Notes: generated by a model not told the origin, from the sequence alone. Shown: positions 24,208 through 34,068, counted from the stretch's first letter. The stretch: 50,800 bases of DNA from Metabacillus rhizolycopersici (GCF_020075705.1 NZ_JAIQUM010000041.1:1-50800), one strand, 5' to 3'. Numbers and translations: made by a program.

Positions 24208-24792
24208 ATGTCACAAGAAATTGAAATTGAATTTAAAAATTTACTTACCGAAGCTGAATTTTTAAAAATAAAAGCTGCATTTCAAATAGAAGATAATGAA
24301 TTTATTTTGCAAGAAAACCATTATTTTGATACACCTCAATTTTCTTTAAAAGAACTTGAAGCTGCACTTCGAATCAGAAAAAAACTAGAGCACTTTGTTA
24401 TGACATTAAAGGAACCGGCAAAAGTTGGTTTATTAGAAACACATCAAATGATCACAGAGGAAGTCGCTTCTGAAATGATCAAAACAGGAAAGCTAGTAAA
24501 AGGACAAATTGTCGAACGTCTTTTCCATTTAGGTGTAGACGCTAATAAGATGACCTATTTCGGAACACTTGCGACAATTCGAGCGGAAAAAAAATACCGA
24601 AATGGTTTACTTGTTCTCGACCATAGTAACTATTTAACGGTAGAAGATTATGAGCTTGAATATGAGGTGCAGAACGAAGTCGAAGGGAAAATGGATTTCC
24701 AAACATTATTAAACGAACTCGATATTCCAATCCGTCATACTAAAAATAAGGTTCGCCGTTTTTATGAGCAAAAATATGAGGAAATGGGGTAA
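24208..24792 (+). CDS. yjbK: CYTH-domain protein YjbK
   Basis: A 194-residue CYTH (triphosphate tunnel) protein. It shows the N-terminal EIEIEFKN (the ExExK signature), [37 protein letters not shown] and YELEYEV strands that build the charged tunnel. Such enzymes hydrolyse inorganic triphosphate or cyclise ATP; Bacillus YjbK is probably a triphosphatase. It is followed 17 bases later by yjbJ, as in B. subtilis. AAGGGGATTTTAAAC precedes the start. Confidence 0.92.
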   Translation: MSQEIEIEFKNLLTEAEFLKIKAAFQIEDNEFILQENHYFDTPQFSLKELEAALRIRKKLEHFVMTLKEPAKVGLLETHQMITEEVASEMIKTGKLVKGQIVERLFHLGVDANKMTYFGTLATIRAEKKYRNGLLVLDHSNYLTVEDYELEYEVQNEVEGKMDFQTLLNELDIPIRHTKNKVRRFYEQKYEEMG

Positions 24793-24809
24793 GAATTCTG
24801 GATATAAAA

Positions 24810-25442
24810 ATGCACTATTATAAAACGTTATTAGAGCTACAAGCCTTACGCAACTTTGACAATAAAAAAGTTACAGGACAATCTTCCAATTTTGAAACAG
24901 ACTTTGAAGAGCTCTTGCAATCCTTTTTAAGTTCATCATCTGTTGGCAATGAACCGAAAGAGTCTATCGTTCCGATGAACATAAACTCCTTTTCAAATAT
25001 GCAAGCAACCCCGTCTTCATTCGTCGGCTTGTCATCGACCAAAGGCGAATCATCTCCTATCCAATCTGGAAGCATAGATGAAATTATTGTGAAAACTGCC
25101 GAAAAGTATGGAATTGATGAAAAGCTGATTCGAGCAGTCATCCAACAAGAATCTGGTTTTAAATCAACTGCTAAAAGCCCAGCTGGTGCAATGGGCCTCA
25201 TGCAATTAATGCCAGCAACAGCTCGCTCACTCGGCGTTCTTGATCCTTATGACCCCGTTCAAAACGTAGAAGGTGGAACAAAATATTTAAAGCAGATGCT
25301 AACGCGTTATGATGGTGATGTTTCATTAGCTTTAGCTGCTTACAACGCTGGTCCTGGAAACGTTGATAAATATGGTGGGATCCCTCCATTTAAAGAAACA
25401 CGAAATTATGTACGAAAAATCACCTCTACTTTCACTGTTTAG
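24810..25442 (+). CDS. yjbJ: Lytic transglycosylase YjbJ (SLT domain)
   Basis: A 210-residue protein. Residues 1-85 are a Ser/Asn-rich region of low complexity. From ~90 an SLT domain has the catalytic Glu in [37 protein letters not shown] and the tail ETRNYVRKI. It cleaves the MurNAc-GlcNAc bond to a 1,6-anhydro product. No classical signal peptide is seen, as with B. subtilis YjbJ. The ribosome site is weak. In B. subtilis yjbI follows; here a 22-kb block intervenes. Confidence 0.9.
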   Translation: MHYYKTLLELQALRNFDNKKVTGQSSNFETDFEELLQSFLSSSSVGNEPKESIVPMNINSFSNMQATPSSFVGLSSTKGESSPIQSGSIDEIIVKTAEKYGIDEKLIRAVIQQESGFKSTAKSPAGAMGLMQLMPATARSLGVLDPYDPVQNVEGGTKYLKQMLTRYDGDVSLALAAYNAGPGNVDKYGGIPPFKETRNYVRKITSTFTV

Positions 25443-25456
25443 CCAGTCGTTGATGA

Positions 25457-25620
25457 CTAAGAAAAGCGGAAGCGCCTTGTTCAGCTCCGACAAGCATAAG
25501 ACGATCAGGAATAGAAGGTGTTTTTTACCTTCAATTCCTGATTGGCTTATGACCTCGAGGGGCTAGGCTGCTTGCGCTAGACAGCAAAACTAAGTATAAA
25601 AACTTATACTCCCTCTTATC
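25457..25620 (+). repeat. Dispersed palindromic repeat, copy 6 (tail type B)
   Basis: Central arms ATCAGGAAT/ATTCCTGAT, outer arms AAAGCGGAAGCGCC and GGGGCTAGGCTGC, tail GCAAAACTAAGTATAAAAAC. It marks the left border of the paa-containing block. Confidence 0.88.
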
Positions 25621-25738
25621 TTAAAAAAAGTGCAGTTTCTATCTAACAATCACTGTCATAGTAGATGTTTTCACAGAATGGTAAGTGGCGTTAGTTCATT
25701 AGCGAAAAAATGGCTATCTCTGTTTGCGTATTTCAACT

Positions 25739-26701
25739 TTATCCTACTGTCACAGTAAAGCCGTTTAATCGATCTTCCATTTGGGTTCGAGCATCTTTTA
25801 TCATGCCTTCGAGCAGTTCTTTCACTGTTGGAATATGGTCAATGAGTCCGGCTACCTGACCGCTATTCATGAAACCATTTTCAGTATCTCCTTGGATCGC
25901 ACCATTAATATGATAATCCTCAGATGTCATTTTACTATATTGCTCAGGAACCAGTCCGCTTTGTTCCAATTCAATTATGCGATCGGCATATGGTGCTTTT
26001 AATACGCGTCTAACTTGTCCGATCGATCTTCCCAAAATAATTGTTTCGTTATCTGCAGCATCCAGAAGCCTTTGTTTATAAGATGAATGGAATGGTGCTT
26101 CTTTCGTTGCAATCAAGCGGGTGCCTAACTGTACTCCCACTGCTCCGAGCATTAAAGCCGCAGCCAAACCATTACCATCTCCAATCCCCCCTGCGGCCAC
26201 AACCGGAATTGTGACATGGCGACTAATTTGTGGGATGAGCGTAAATGTAGTTAATTCCATATTTGAATTAATGCCTGCAGCTTCGAACCCCTCTGCCACC
26301 AACACATCGGCTCCTTGTGCCTCTGCCTTTTGCGCATGTTTGACAGACGCGACAATCACAATTACTTTTACGTTATTTTCTTGCAAAAGCGGAATAAATG
26401 GAGCCGGATTGCCCGCCGATAATGACACGACTGGTATTTCATGTTTTAATACAAGACTGATCATTTCTTCTGTATAAGGACTAACATTAATTGGTATATT
26501 CACGGCAAAACTGTTTTTTGTTTTTGCCTTTGTTTCAAGAATAATAGCTTCAACCTGAGCAGGAGTCATCGTACCACATCCTATAGTACCTAGACCTCCA
26601 GCATTTGAAACAGCAGCCGCAAGCTGTGCATTGCTAATATTCCCCATCCCCCCCTGGATGATTGGATATTGAATAGATAAAAGTTCACATATATGTTTCA
26701 T
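25739..26701 (-). CDS. Nitronate monooxygenase / FabK-like FMN enzyme
   Basis: A 320-residue FMN-binding TIM barrel of the nitronate monooxygenase/2-nitropropane dioxygenase family, which also includes FabK enoyl-ACP reductases. Motifs: PIIQGGMGNISNAQLAAAVS, GGLGTIGCG, GADVLVAEGFEAAG, PVVAAGGIGDGNGLAAAL and GAVGVQLGTRLIATKE. Oxidation of nitronates or reduction of enoyl thioesters are both possible. It is divergent from the PaaY-like gene with an 80-base gap, and its role in the paa island is not established; fabI is present elsewhere so FabK function is not needed. Confidence 0.8.
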   Translation of the reverse strand: MKHICELLSIQYPIIQGGMGNISNAQLAAAVSNAGGLGTIGCGTMTPAQVEAIILETKAKTKNSFAVNIPINVSPYTEEMISLVLKHEIPVVSLSAGNPAPFIPLLQENNVKVIVIVASVKHAQKAEAQGADVLVAEGFEAAGINSNMELTTFTLIPQISRHVTIPVVAAGGIGDGNGLAAALMLGAVGVQLGTRLIATKEAPFHSSYKQRLLDAADNETIILGRSIGQVRRVLKAPYADRIIELEQSGLVPEQYSKMTSEDYHINGAIQGDTENGFMNSGQVAGLIDHIPTVKELLEGMIKDARTQMEDRLNGFTVTVG

Positions 26702-26783
26702 TTTTAAAACCCCCTATGGAATTTATGTTATACTATTATTAATAGAAAGACAATTCTGATATTTTAAAAAAGGAGAGAATGAT

Positions 26784-27296
26784 ATGATTATTCCTTACAA
26801 TGGTGTAACCCCTTCCATCCATGAATCGGTTTTCGTAGCACCTGGGGCTCACATAATTGGTGATATTACGATAAAAGAAGAATCTACAATCTGGTTTAAT
26901 GCTGTTTTACGGGGGGATGATGATTCGATTGCCATTGGTGCAAGATGCAGCATCCAAGATAACGCTACCATTCACTTATACGGTGGATGTCCTGTCGTTA
27001 TAGAAGACGAGGTCACGGTCGGACACAACGTCATTTTGCATGGCTGCAAAGTCGGAAAACGCTCAATTATCGGCATGGGCTCGACCATTTTGGATAATGC
27101 CGAAATCGGTGAAGAATGCATTATTGGTGCGAATACACTGATCCCATCTGGCAAAAAGATCCCCCCTCGTTCTCTAGTCGTTGGTTCGCCAGGAAAAGTG
27201 GTCCGAGAGTTAACAGATAAGGACCTAGAATTAATTCGCCTATCCATTGATTCTTATGTACAAAAAGGTCGAGAATTTAAAGAAATCCTTAAATAA
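26784..27296 (+). CDS. PaaY-like gamma-carbonic anhydrase family protein
   Basis: A 170-residue left-handed beta-helix of hexapeptide repeats (IGDITIKEESTIWFNAVLRG, VTVGHNVILHGCKVG, IIGMGSTILDNAEIG). Metal-binding histidines occur in the middle (HLYGG, VGHNVILHG). PaaY in phenylacetate clusters is a thioesterase that relieves CoA traps; related proteins are carbonic anhydrases or of unknown function. The location next to paaX favours PaaY. An AGGAGAGAATGAT site precedes the ATG. It is the only island gene in this part on the plus strand. Confidence 0.75.
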   Translation: MIIPYNGVTPSIHESVFVAPGAHIIGDITIKEESTIWFNAVLRGDDDSIAIGARCSIQDNATIHLYGGCPVVIEDEVTVGHNVILHGCKVGKRSIIGMGSTILDNAEIGEECIIGANTLIPSGKKIPPRSLVVGSPGKVVRELTDKDLELIRLSIDSYVQKGREFKEILK

Positions 27297-27433
27297 GTAG
27301 TTTCAGAGTTACATAACTGGATTTTTTGTTATAACTACTAGCCCTGCTTCAATTACGGGTGGAACTAGCCCGCTTTAAAACATTTTTTGTCCTATCCTAA
27401 TCTTTTTAATGCGAGACTTTCATCAAAACCAAT

Positions 27434-27481
27434 AAAGCTGCCTGGAAAAGTCCTACATTCGTTGACTTTTGCGGCAGCTTT
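27434..27481 (-). terminator. Terminator of paaX
   Basis: Stem AAAGCTGCC...GGCAGCTTT with a second paired block AAAAGTC / GACTTTT inside. On the minus strand it starts 2 bases past the paaX stop codon, and it may serve both strands. Confidence 0.75.
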
Positions 27482-27482
27482 A

Positions 27483-28370
27483 CTATTTTGATTTAATTAT
27501 CAAGAAATGATCATTCGCATCATATGATTTATCTTTTCTACGTAAATCATTATCCTTTTGAAAGACATCTTCAAAAAAACGGCTGGCTGGTTCAGCTAGA
27601 ATTTTATAATATTGACTGAACAACAACGTAGCATGGTCTCCACTCCACATTGGCGGCAAAAGTTCCTTTGGCAGGCCTGGGTCAATAAACAAAAATTTTC
27701 GGTATTCGTGAATTAGTTTCGTTCTTTCCACAAAACACTCTGAGTCGGACATTTCTCCCCTGCTTATCACACTTTGATGGACAATAAATTGCTTACTATA
27801 TTTAGAAATGAACTCTTCATACTTACTCTTGATTTCTTCAAGTGGCCAGCTTTTTTCCATAAGTGATTGATTATCTTTCGGTCCTATATAATCCGATACG
27901 AAGAAATCAACGTACTCACTTATATCGTACTTTTCAATTAAAAGCTTCACTTCTTTTTCAAGATTGTTCGGCGAAATCCAGCACGAATTGGAGAAGCTTC
28001 CAAATCCACTCCATAAAAGCTCTTGACGAAGTTCATCACGAATTTGTCTTTTTTCTTCCGGAATCGTATACATTAAAATACGCCATTTCCCATCCCATTC
28101 ACTAGGGTTCATTTTATAAATCCGGTTTGCAGCTTCTTCTATCCGGTTAACTCCTCGGTCAGTCAAAAAGTAATAACTTTTATTTCCCTGCTTCTCCGAC
28201 TGAATCCAGCCTTGCTTCACCATCCGAGAGATAGCGACCCGAACGCCCTGTTCATTATGCCCAAACTCTTTCAATAATCGAATCAAGCTGCCAATCCATA
28301 TTTTGTTTCCATAATTACGTATATAATCGCCATAAATGGTGAAAATCATCGATTGTGTGTTTGCACCCAT
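27483..28370 (-). CDS. paaX: Phenylacetate operon repressor PaaX
   Basis: A 295-residue regulator of the PaaX family. It has an N-terminal winged helix (about 10-80; SLIRLLKEFGHNEQGVRVAISRMVKQGWI), a central ferredoxin-like domain (MNPSEWDGKWRILMYTIPEEKR, FGSFSNSCWISP), and a C-terminal effector part (FLFIDPGLPKELLPP). PaaX binds paa promoters and is released by phenylacetyl-CoA. It lies 88 bases downstream of a crotonase gene and has a possible promoter with a TATAAT near 28432. A direct-repeat motif AACG-N7-AACG near paaA and paaK promoters is its candidate target. Confidence 0.93.
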   Translation of the reverse strand: MGANTQSMIFTIYGDYIRNYGNKIWIGSLIRLLKEFGHNEQGVRVAISRMVKQGWIQSEKQGNKSYYFLTDRGVNRIEEAANRIYKMNPSEWDGKWRILMYTIPEEKRQIRDELRQELLWSGFGSFSNSCWISPNNLEKEVKLLIEKYDISEYVDFFVSDYIGPKDNQSLMEKSWPLEEIKSKYEEFISKYSKQFIVHQSVISRGEMSDSECFVERTKLIHEYRKFLFIDPGLPKELLPPMWSGDHATLLFSQYYKILAEPASRFFEDVFQKDNDLRRKDKSYDANDHFLIIKSK

Positions 28371-28458
28371 ACTACTTCACTCTTTCTGTTTTCCCTATTA
28401 TTACACTTTTTGAACACAACGTATATAATCTATTATATCATATTTTGGAAGCGTATTA

Positions 28459-29235
28459 TTATCTTCCTGAAAATTTAGGATTTCTCTTTTCACTAAACGC
28501 ATTGAGAGCCTCGATCCGATCTTCTGTTGGAATCGTCAGCTCATAAGCCTTCGCTTCAATCGCAAGCCCTGTCTGTAAATCCGTATTCATTCCCTGTACG
28601 ATCGCATATTTCGCCTGTTTTAACGCTACAGGTCCATTTTTCATCATACTGTCAGCAAATTGTTTACATACATCAGAAAGCTCTTCTCGTGGCACTACTT
28701 TTAATACAATCCCAAGATCGAGCGCTTCCTGAGATGAGATTTTTTTCGCCGTGAAAATTAATTCTTTGGCCTTCATTTCACCAATCAGCCGCGGCAGACG
28801 CTGTGTCCCACCTGCACCTGGAATAATCGCCCAGCTTGTTTCAGTCAACCCCATTGATACACCCGCTGCTGCAATTGCAAAGTCGCACGATAATAGCCAT
28901 TCAAAACCTCCCCCCAGCGCGTAACCGTTAACAGCTGCGATTGTCGGTTGTGGTAAGGCTGCGATACTGTTAAAAACATCCCGAATCGCTTTCACATTTC
29001 GTCTTACTTCCGCTTCATTCAATGTCTTTCTTTCTTTTAAATCTGCACCGGCGCTAAATGCTTTTTGACCTGCTCCTGTAAAAATAACGACGCGTACCTC
29101 AGGATCTACATGTATAGAATCAACAGCCACCTGCAGCTCGCGAAGTGTATCATAGTTAAAACAATTCAATACGTCCGGGCGGTTTACTGTTACATATCCG
29201 ATATGATCTTTCACTTCAAATAAGACGTTTTTCAT
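28459..29235 (-). CDS. Enoyl-CoA hydratase/isomerase, third crotonase of the paa island
   Basis: A 258-residue crotonase-fold protein. Oxyanion-hole motifs are AFSAGADLKE and AVNGYALGGGFEWLLSCDFAIAA; two catalytic glutamates are in the ALGLTETSWAIIPGAGGTQRLPR region. It is distinct from PaaF and PaaG encoded further along the island and is separated from them by a terminator and a dispersed repeat. The step it serves is open: hydration of dehydroadipyl-CoA, isomerisation, or replacing the missing PaaZ hydratase. The ATG at 29235 follows GAGAGGGATTGTTC. Confidence 0.85.
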   Translation of the reverse strand: MKNVLFEVKDHIGYVTVNRPDVLNCFNYDTLRELQVAVDSIHVDPEVRVVIFTGAGQKAFSAGADLKERKTLNEAEVRRNVKAIRDVFNSIAALPQPTIAAVNGYALGGGFEWLLSCDFAIAAAGVSMGLTETSWAIIPGAGGTQRLPRLIGEMKAKELIFTAKKISSQEALDLGIVLKVVPREELSDVCKQFADSMMKNGPVALKQAKYAIVQGMNTDLQTGLAIEAKAYELTIPTEDRIEALNAFSEKRNPKFSGR

Positions 29236-29254
29236 GAACAATCCCTCTCTTTTT

Positions 29255-29470
29255 TAAGAAATGCGCAAGCGCCTTGTTCAGCCTCGGGCAAATAAGACGC
29301 TCAGGAATAGAAGGTGTTCTTTGCCTTCAATTCCTGAGTGGCTTAGACCCAAGAGGCAGTCAAGAACGCGACGTCCTGTCGCATTGACTGCACTTGCACG
29401 TCCTGTGCTTCGGGGACGGACGCTTGCGCTGGACACAAAAACTAAGTCAAAAAATTTATACTCTTATCTT
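29255..29470 (+). repeat. Dispersed palindromic repeat, copy 7 (with inserted module, tail type B)
   Basis: Central arms CTCAGGAAT/ATTCCTGAG, followed by the module AGGCAGTCAAGAACGCGACG also present in copy 5, then GGACGCTTGCGCTGG and the type B tail ACACAAAAACTAAGTC. At about 215 bases it is the longest copy. It lies inside the paa island between two same-strand genes. Confidence 0.88.
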
Positions 29471-29509
29471 TTAAAATAGAGGCCTTTTCTCGTATTTGAG
29501 GCAGCCTCT
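29471..29509 (-). terminator. Terminator after paaJ
   Basis: AGAGGC / GCCTCT stem with a 20-base loop, followed by ATTTTAA on the minus strand. It lies just past the thiolase stop codon and closes the main paa transcript. Confidence 0.65.
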
Positions 29510-29516
29510 TTCGTTC

Positions 29517-30719
29517 TTAATCTATATTTTCAATAATGGCGGCTATCCCCTGACCGACACCTACACACATTGTCGCTAATCCATATTGCACATTTTGTTT
29601 TTTCATCTCATATAAAAGCGTTGTCAAAATACGCGCTCCGCTTGCACCTAATGGATGCCCGAATGCAATTGCACCGCCATTTACATTTACCTTATCCTGT
29701 TCAAGCTCAAGCTGTCGCACACACTCTAATGCCTGTGATGCAAAAGCTTCATTTAATTCGATAAGACCGAGATCATTTACTGATAAGTTTGCCCGATCAA
29801 GCGCTTTCCTCGTAGCGTAAATTGGACCGAGGCCCATAACAGCCGGCTCGAGACCAGCAACTGCTCCAACCACATATTTTGCAAGTGGCTTTAACCCAAG
29901 TTCTTTTGCTTTATCCGCACTCATTAATAGCAAAGCGGATGCACCATCATTTACACCTGATGCGTTACCTGCTGTAACTGTGCCTCCTTCAAAAATTGGA
30001 CGAAGTTTCGCAAGTTTTTCAATCGTTGTATCAGGACGTGGATGCTCGTCTTGATCGATAACAACTTCGTTACCTTTGCGATCATGGAAACGAACTGGTA
30101 CGATTTCTTCCGCAAAACGATTAGATTCCATTGCCTTTTTTGCCCGTTGCTGACTTTGAAGAGCAAACTGATCCTGATCTTCCCGTGAAATTGAGAAGCG
30201 CTGTGCGACATTTTCAGCTGTCTTCGGCATGGAATCTGTTCCATGCATCTCTTCTAGCTTTTTATTCGTAAATCGCCACCCGATTGTTGTATCCTGAAGC
30301 TCCATCGACCCCCGTGGGAAGTCAATCTCAGGTTTTGCCATGACATATGGCGCTCTTGTCATACTTTCCGTTCCCCCAGCGATGTAAATATCGCCTTCCC
30401 CTACAGCGATCGATCGTGCTGCATACATCACCGCATCTAGTCCTGAACCGCACAAACGATTAATCGTTGTTCCAGCTACGTCCACCGGAAGTCCTGCCAA
30501 AAGTGCTGACATTCTTGCCACATCTCGGTTATCCTCTCCAGCCTGATTCGCATTACCGAAGATGACATCTTCAATTTGCTCCGGTGGTAGCCCAGGATTC
30601 CGCTCTGTTAGCGCTTTAATTACAATCGCTCCAAGATCATCTGGACGTACACTTTTTAAAGCTCCTTTATATTTCCCAATAGGTGTTCTCACTGCATCAA
30701 CAATCACAACGTCCCTCAT
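29517..30719 (-). CDS. paaJ: Beta-ketoadipyl-CoA thiolase PaaJ
   Basis: A 400-residue thiolase. Catalytic groups are Cys in [12 protein letters not shown] (near 90), His in [17 protein letters not shown] (near 355) and Cys in [11 protein letters not shown] (near 386). The sequence [20 protein letters not shown] and the overall 400-residue form match PaaJ/PcaF, which split 3-oxoadipyl-CoA into succinyl-CoA and acetyl-CoA as the last paa step. The start overlaps paaH by four bases (ATGA), so they are coupled. Confidence 0.9.
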   Translation of the reverse strand: MRDVVIVDAVRTPIGKYKGALKSVRPDDLGAIVIKALTERNPGLPPEQIEDVIFGNANQAGEDNRDVARMSALLAGLPVDVAGTTINRLCGSGLDAVMYAARSIAVGEGDIYIAGGTESMTRAPYVMAKPEIDFPRGSMELQDTTIGWRFTNKKLEEMHGTDSMPKTAENVAQRFSISREDQDQFALQSQQRAKKAMESNRFAEEIVPVRFHDRKGNEVVIDQDEHPRPDTTIEKLAKLRPIFEGGTVTAGNASGVNDGASALLLMSADKAKELGLKPLAKYVVGAVAGLEPAVMGLGPIYATRKALDRANLSVNDLGLIELNEAFASQALECVRQLELEQDKVNVNGGAIAFGHPLGASGARILTTLLYEMKKQNVQYGLATMCVGVGQGIAAIIENID

Positions 30720-31588
30720 TTTTTCACCAACTCTCCCATTTTTGTATAGTCGTATACACCTTTACCAGATTTACGACCAAGCCTTCCCGCTTTTACATAC
30801 TGTTCAAGAAGTGGAGCCGGACGATATTTCTCACCAAGCTTTTCATGTAAGTAACGTAAATTATTTAAACGGGCATCAAGTCCTACTAAATCCACCAATT
30901 CAAATGGCCCCATTGGATAATTCAACCCAAGCTTGATTGCTTTATCAATTTCTTCAGGTGTTCCAAGCCCTTCTTGGAGCATATAAAACGCTTCATTTCC
31001 AACTAGGCAACTAATACGACTCGTTACAAAACCTGGGAACTCATTAATAACCACTGTCTCTTTTCCCATTTTCTCAGCAACCGCTTTAATAGCTGTTGCT
31101 GTTTCATCACTCGTTTCCAAGCCACGGACAATTTCGACTAGTGGCATTTTCTGTACAGGATTGAAGAAATGCATGGCAATCGTTTGTTCAGGTCGCTTCC
31201 CATAGGAACCAATTTCAGTGGGACTCATAGTGGAAGTATTCGTAGCAAAATAGCAGTGAGCTTGCGCATGTTTTTCGATTGTTTCAAAAACAGCTTTCTT
31301 AATTTCTGCCTGCTCTGGAACAGCTTCGATGATTAAATCTGCTTGTGAAGCTGCATCTTCTAAATTGGAAGAATAGAATAATTTACTTTTTGCTGCATTC
31401 GCTTCATCAATGGTAATTTTATTATAGCTTACACCTTTTTCAAAGACTCTCTCAATCTCTTTTTTCGCACTTTCTAATGCAGATGGGTTCACATCTACTA
31501 ATGTTACATCAAAATTTCCAGTTGCTGCAACATAGGCAATCCCTCTGCCCATTACTCCAGAGCCTACGACTACTAAATTTGTAATCAT
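30716..31588 (-). CDS. paaH: 3-hydroxyacyl-CoA dehydrogenase (PaaH-type)
   Basis: A 290-residue short-form dehydrogenase. The NAD motif VVGSGVMGRGIAYVAA is at the N-terminus. The catalytic His is in MHFFNPVQKMPLVEIV, and NEFPGFVTSRI and the C-terminal LNYPMGPFELVDLVGLD complete the fold. In the pathway it would oxidise 3-hydroxyadipyl-CoA to the 3-oxo form used by PaaJ. It overlaps paaJ by four bases. Similar proteins serve butyryl-CoA metabolism, so the paa role rests on context. Confidence 0.88.
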   Translation of the reverse strand: MITNLVVVGSGVMGRGIAYVAATGNFDVTLVDVNPSALESAKKEIERVFEKGVSYNKITIDEANAAKSKLFYSSNLEDAASQADLIIEAVPEQAEIKKAVFETIEKHAQAHCYFATNTSTMSPTEIGSYGKRPEQTIAMHFFNPVQKMPLVEIVRGLETSDETATAIKAVAEKMGKETVVINEFPGFVTSRISCLVGNEAFYMLQEGLGTPEEIDKAIKLGLNYPMGPFELVDLVGLDARLNNLRYLHEKLGEKYRPAPLLEQYVKAGRLGRKSGKGVYDYTKMGELVKK

Positions 31589-31608
31589 CTAACATTCTCC
31601 TTCCAAAA

Positions 31609-31688
31609 AATAGAGGCTGGCTGCGATTATTTCAGACTATCATCCAGATAAACCGAATAACGTTTCTGAAATATTTTTTAGCCAGCCC
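31609..31688 (-). promoter_or_regulatory. Intra-operon hairpin between aldehyde dehydrogenase and paaH
   Basis: On the minus strand GGCTGGCT plus TATTTCAGA pairs with TCTGAAATA plus AGCCAGCC across a 26-base loop, and TCTATTTTTT follows. It could be a partial terminator or a processing/stability element that sets different levels of the upstream and downstream genes. Confidence 0.55.
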
Positions 31689-31740
31689 TAATTCAATCTC
31701 TTTTTTTCCTAGTTAAATCCCAACAGAGGGTGATACCGTA

Positions 31741-33261
31741 TTAAATGCCGAATGGATTTAGTGGACGACTTCCATAATAAGAAATGATACTTTTCGTTTC
31801 TGTATAAAGATCTAACGTCTCAATACAAAGCTCTCGTCCGAATCCTGATTGTTTATAACCACCGAATGGTGTTCCTGGGAAAGCCGAGAATGGGCAGTTT
31901 ACCATGACAATTCCTGCTTCGATTTGGTTAGCCACACGAGTTGCACGACCGCCATCTTTCGTCCAAAGAGCGGAACCAAGACCGAACTCAGTGTCATTTG
32001 CTAGTCTAATTGCCTCTTTTTCATCTTTGAACTTCATGATCACGACAACTGGCCCAAAGATTTCTTCTTTTACTACTTTCATCTCATGATTTACATTAGC
32101 AATGATCGTCGGCTCATACCAATATCCGCCTTCGAATCCTTCAACTATTGCTGGCTTTCCACCTGCTAAGATTTCAGCTCCATCAGCAATAGCTGATTGA
32201 ACATAGCTCTCAACAACATCTAGTTGACCCTGATCAATAACTGCCCCAACATGTGTTTCTTTCTCTAACGGATTGCCTAATTTAAGCTTCTTTGTTTTTT
32301 CTACGAATCTAGTAACAAATTCGTCATAGATATCCTCATGTACGTATAATCGTGATCTCGCTTCACAAGATTGTCCTGTATTATAGAAAATACCGAATAC
32401 GGAACCATCTACAGCCGCTTCAATATCAGCATCCTCGAATACGATATTCGGAGATTTCCCGCCTAGCTCCAAGGTTACACGCTTTAACGTTTCAGAAGCT
32501 TTTCCCATGATATCTTTACCAATTGGCGTAGAACCTGTGAATGCTACTTTATTTACTTTCGGATGTTCAACTAGATAATTACCAACTTCTGATCCAGAAC
32601 CAGGAGTAATATTAACAACACCAGCAGGAACTCCAGCTTCAATACAGATTTCTCCTAAAACAATAGCAGTCAACGGAGTTAACGAAGCTGGCTTCACGAT
32701 AACAGAACAACCAACCGCGATGGCCGGTGCAATTTTCCACGCTGCCATCATCATTGGATAGTTCCAAGGAATAATTTGTGCACAAACCCCTAGTGGTTCT
32801 TTTTCTGTATAGTTTTGGAATTGACCTGCCATATTATTTACTGAGCCACGATGACTGATAATCGCACCTGCATAAAATTCAAAAACTTCAACAGCTTGCA
32901 TAACTTGACCTTGTGCAGCTGTAATGGATTTACCGCTGTTTAATACTTCTAATTCTACTAATTCATTAAAACGGGAACGCATAATCGCTGCAATTTTATT
33001 TAAAACACGAGAGCGTTTATTGATCGGCGTTCTTTTCCATTTTCCGTTATCAAATGCTTCACGTGCCGCTTGTACCGCTATTTCTGCATCTGCTTGTGTA
33101 GCCTTTGCAACCTTGGCAATAATTTCTCCAGTGGCAGGGTTGTAAGCATCAATCGTCGCTCCATTTGAACTTTCAACTCTTTCACCATTGATCACTAAGT
33201 GGTAATAATCACGCTTAATTTCTGCCTTTTCAAATGTTTTTGCTTCTTGTACTTTTACCAT
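31741..33261 (-). CDS. NAD(P)-dependent aldehyde dehydrogenase of the paa island
   Basis: A 506-residue ALDH-superfamily enzyme. Markers are IIPWNYPMMMAAWKIAPA, VIVKPASLTPLTA, FTGSTPIGKDI, the Glu in VTLELGGKSPNIVF and the catalytic Cys in NTGQSCEARSRLYV, with EEIFGPVVV near the end. Two roles are plausible: oxidation of the ring-opened semialdehyde (the aldehyde dehydrogenase half of PaaZ) or oxidation of phenylacetaldehyde to phenylacetate. The ATG at 33261 follows AGGGAGTGGAATGAC; a longer frame would overlap paaG. The PaaZ hydratase (MaoC) domain is not attached. Confidence 0.9.
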   Translation of the reverse strand: MVKVQEAKTFEKAEIKRDYYHLVINGERVESSNGATIDAYNPATGEIIAKVAKATQADAEIAVQAAREAFDNGKWKRTPINKRSRVLNKIAAIMRSRFNELVELEVLNSGKSITAAQGQVMQAVEVFEFYAGAIISHRGSVNNMAGQFQNYTEKEPLGVCAQIIPWNYPMMMAAWKIAPAIAVGCSVIVKPASLTPLTAIVLGEICIEAGVPAGVVNITPGSGSEVGNYLVEHPKVNKVAFTGSTPIGKDIMGKASETLKRVTLELGGKSPNIVFEDADIEAAVDGSVFGIFYNTGQSCEARSRLYVHEDIYDEFVTRFVEKTKKLKLGNPLEKETHVGAVIDQGQLDVVESYVQSAIADGAEILAGGKPAIVEGFEGGYWYEPTIIANVNHEMKVVKEEIFGPVVVIMKFKDEKEAIRLANDTEFGLGSALWTKDGGRATRVANQIEAGIVMVNCPFSAFPGTPFGGYKQSGFGRELCIETLDLYTETKSIISYYGSRPLNPFGI

Positions 33262-33283
33262 GTCATTCCACTCCCTTTTTATG

Positions 33284-34057
33284 TTAGTTCCCAATAAATT
33301 GAGCTTTTCGTTTTTCTACAAACGCTGTAACACCTTCAATATGATCTTTTGTTAATCCAGCAATCCTTTGACCTTCCGCTTCTACTTCCAAATATTCTTC
33401 TAAGGAAAGATGGTAGGAGGCCTCTAAATATCTTTTGATTAAGCCAATCGCTTTCGTTGGCCTGTTTGCAATATTCTCAGCAAAGGCTGTCACTTGCTCG
33501 TTCCAATCCTCCACACCAATTACTTTTGTGGCGAGACCCATTTTTTCCGCCATGTCGGCAGGTACTTTTTCGCCAAACACAGATAGTTCCAATGCTTTAG
33601 CGTGGCCAACAATCCGTGAAAGATAATACAGATTCCCCGAGTCAGGTATCAGCCCAATATTGACAAAAGCATTTAAAAAACTAGCCTTTTCAGATACAAG
33701 TCGGAAATCACATGCTAATGCCAAACTGAATCCTGCCCCTGCAGCCACACCATTTACTGCCGCAATAATTGGCTTTTCACAGGATGCGATCTGCTTCATC
33801 ATCGGACCGTATTGATCACGGAGTATTTGTCCTAAATTCATGCTTTCATCCACATCCGCTAAATCCTGCCCTGAACAAAAGGCCCTGCCTTCTCCAGTAA
33901 TGACAATCGCACGAACTTCATCTGAACTTGCCGACTTTTTAATAGCCTGTTGGATCTCTTTATTCATTTGTGATGTAAAAGCATTTAGTTTATCTGGTCG
34001 GTTTAAACTGAGCCAAGCCACCCCGTTTTCAATCCGAAAAGTGATTGTTTCGTACAT
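33284..34057 (-). CDS. paaG: 1,2-epoxyphenylacetyl-CoA isomerase PaaG
   Basis: A 257-residue crotonase. AFCSGQDLADVDE and the GAGFSLALACDFRL segment give the oxyanion hole. NIGLIPDSGNLYYLSRIVG carries the Asp typical of PaaG isomerases where hydratases have a Glu. PaaG turns the ring epoxide into oxepin-CoA and also acts on a later double-bond shift. It follows paaF by 11 bases with an AAGGAGTTATGCA site. Family and context make the PaaG call firm, though the crotonase family is hard to separate by eye. Confidence 0.85.
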   Translation of the reverse strand: MYETITFRIENGVAWLSLNRPDKLNAFTSQMNKEIQQAIKKSASSDEVRAIVITGEGRAFCSGQDLADVDESMNLGQILRDQYGPMMKQIASCEKPIIAAVNGVAAGAGFSLALACDFRLVSEKASFLNAFVNIGLIPDSGNLYYLSRIVGHAKALELSVFGEKVPADMAEKMGLATKVIGVEDWNEQVTAFAENIANRPTKAIGLIKRYLEASYHLSLEEYLEVEAEGQRIAGLTKDHIEGVTAFVEKRKAQFIGN

Positions 34058-34068
34058 TGCATAACTCC

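Noticed and set aside
25739..26701. FabK as the main enoyl-ACP reductase
   Set aside because: fabI with a FapR box is present, and the gene sits in the paa island; the safer name is nitronate monooxygenase/FabK-like.
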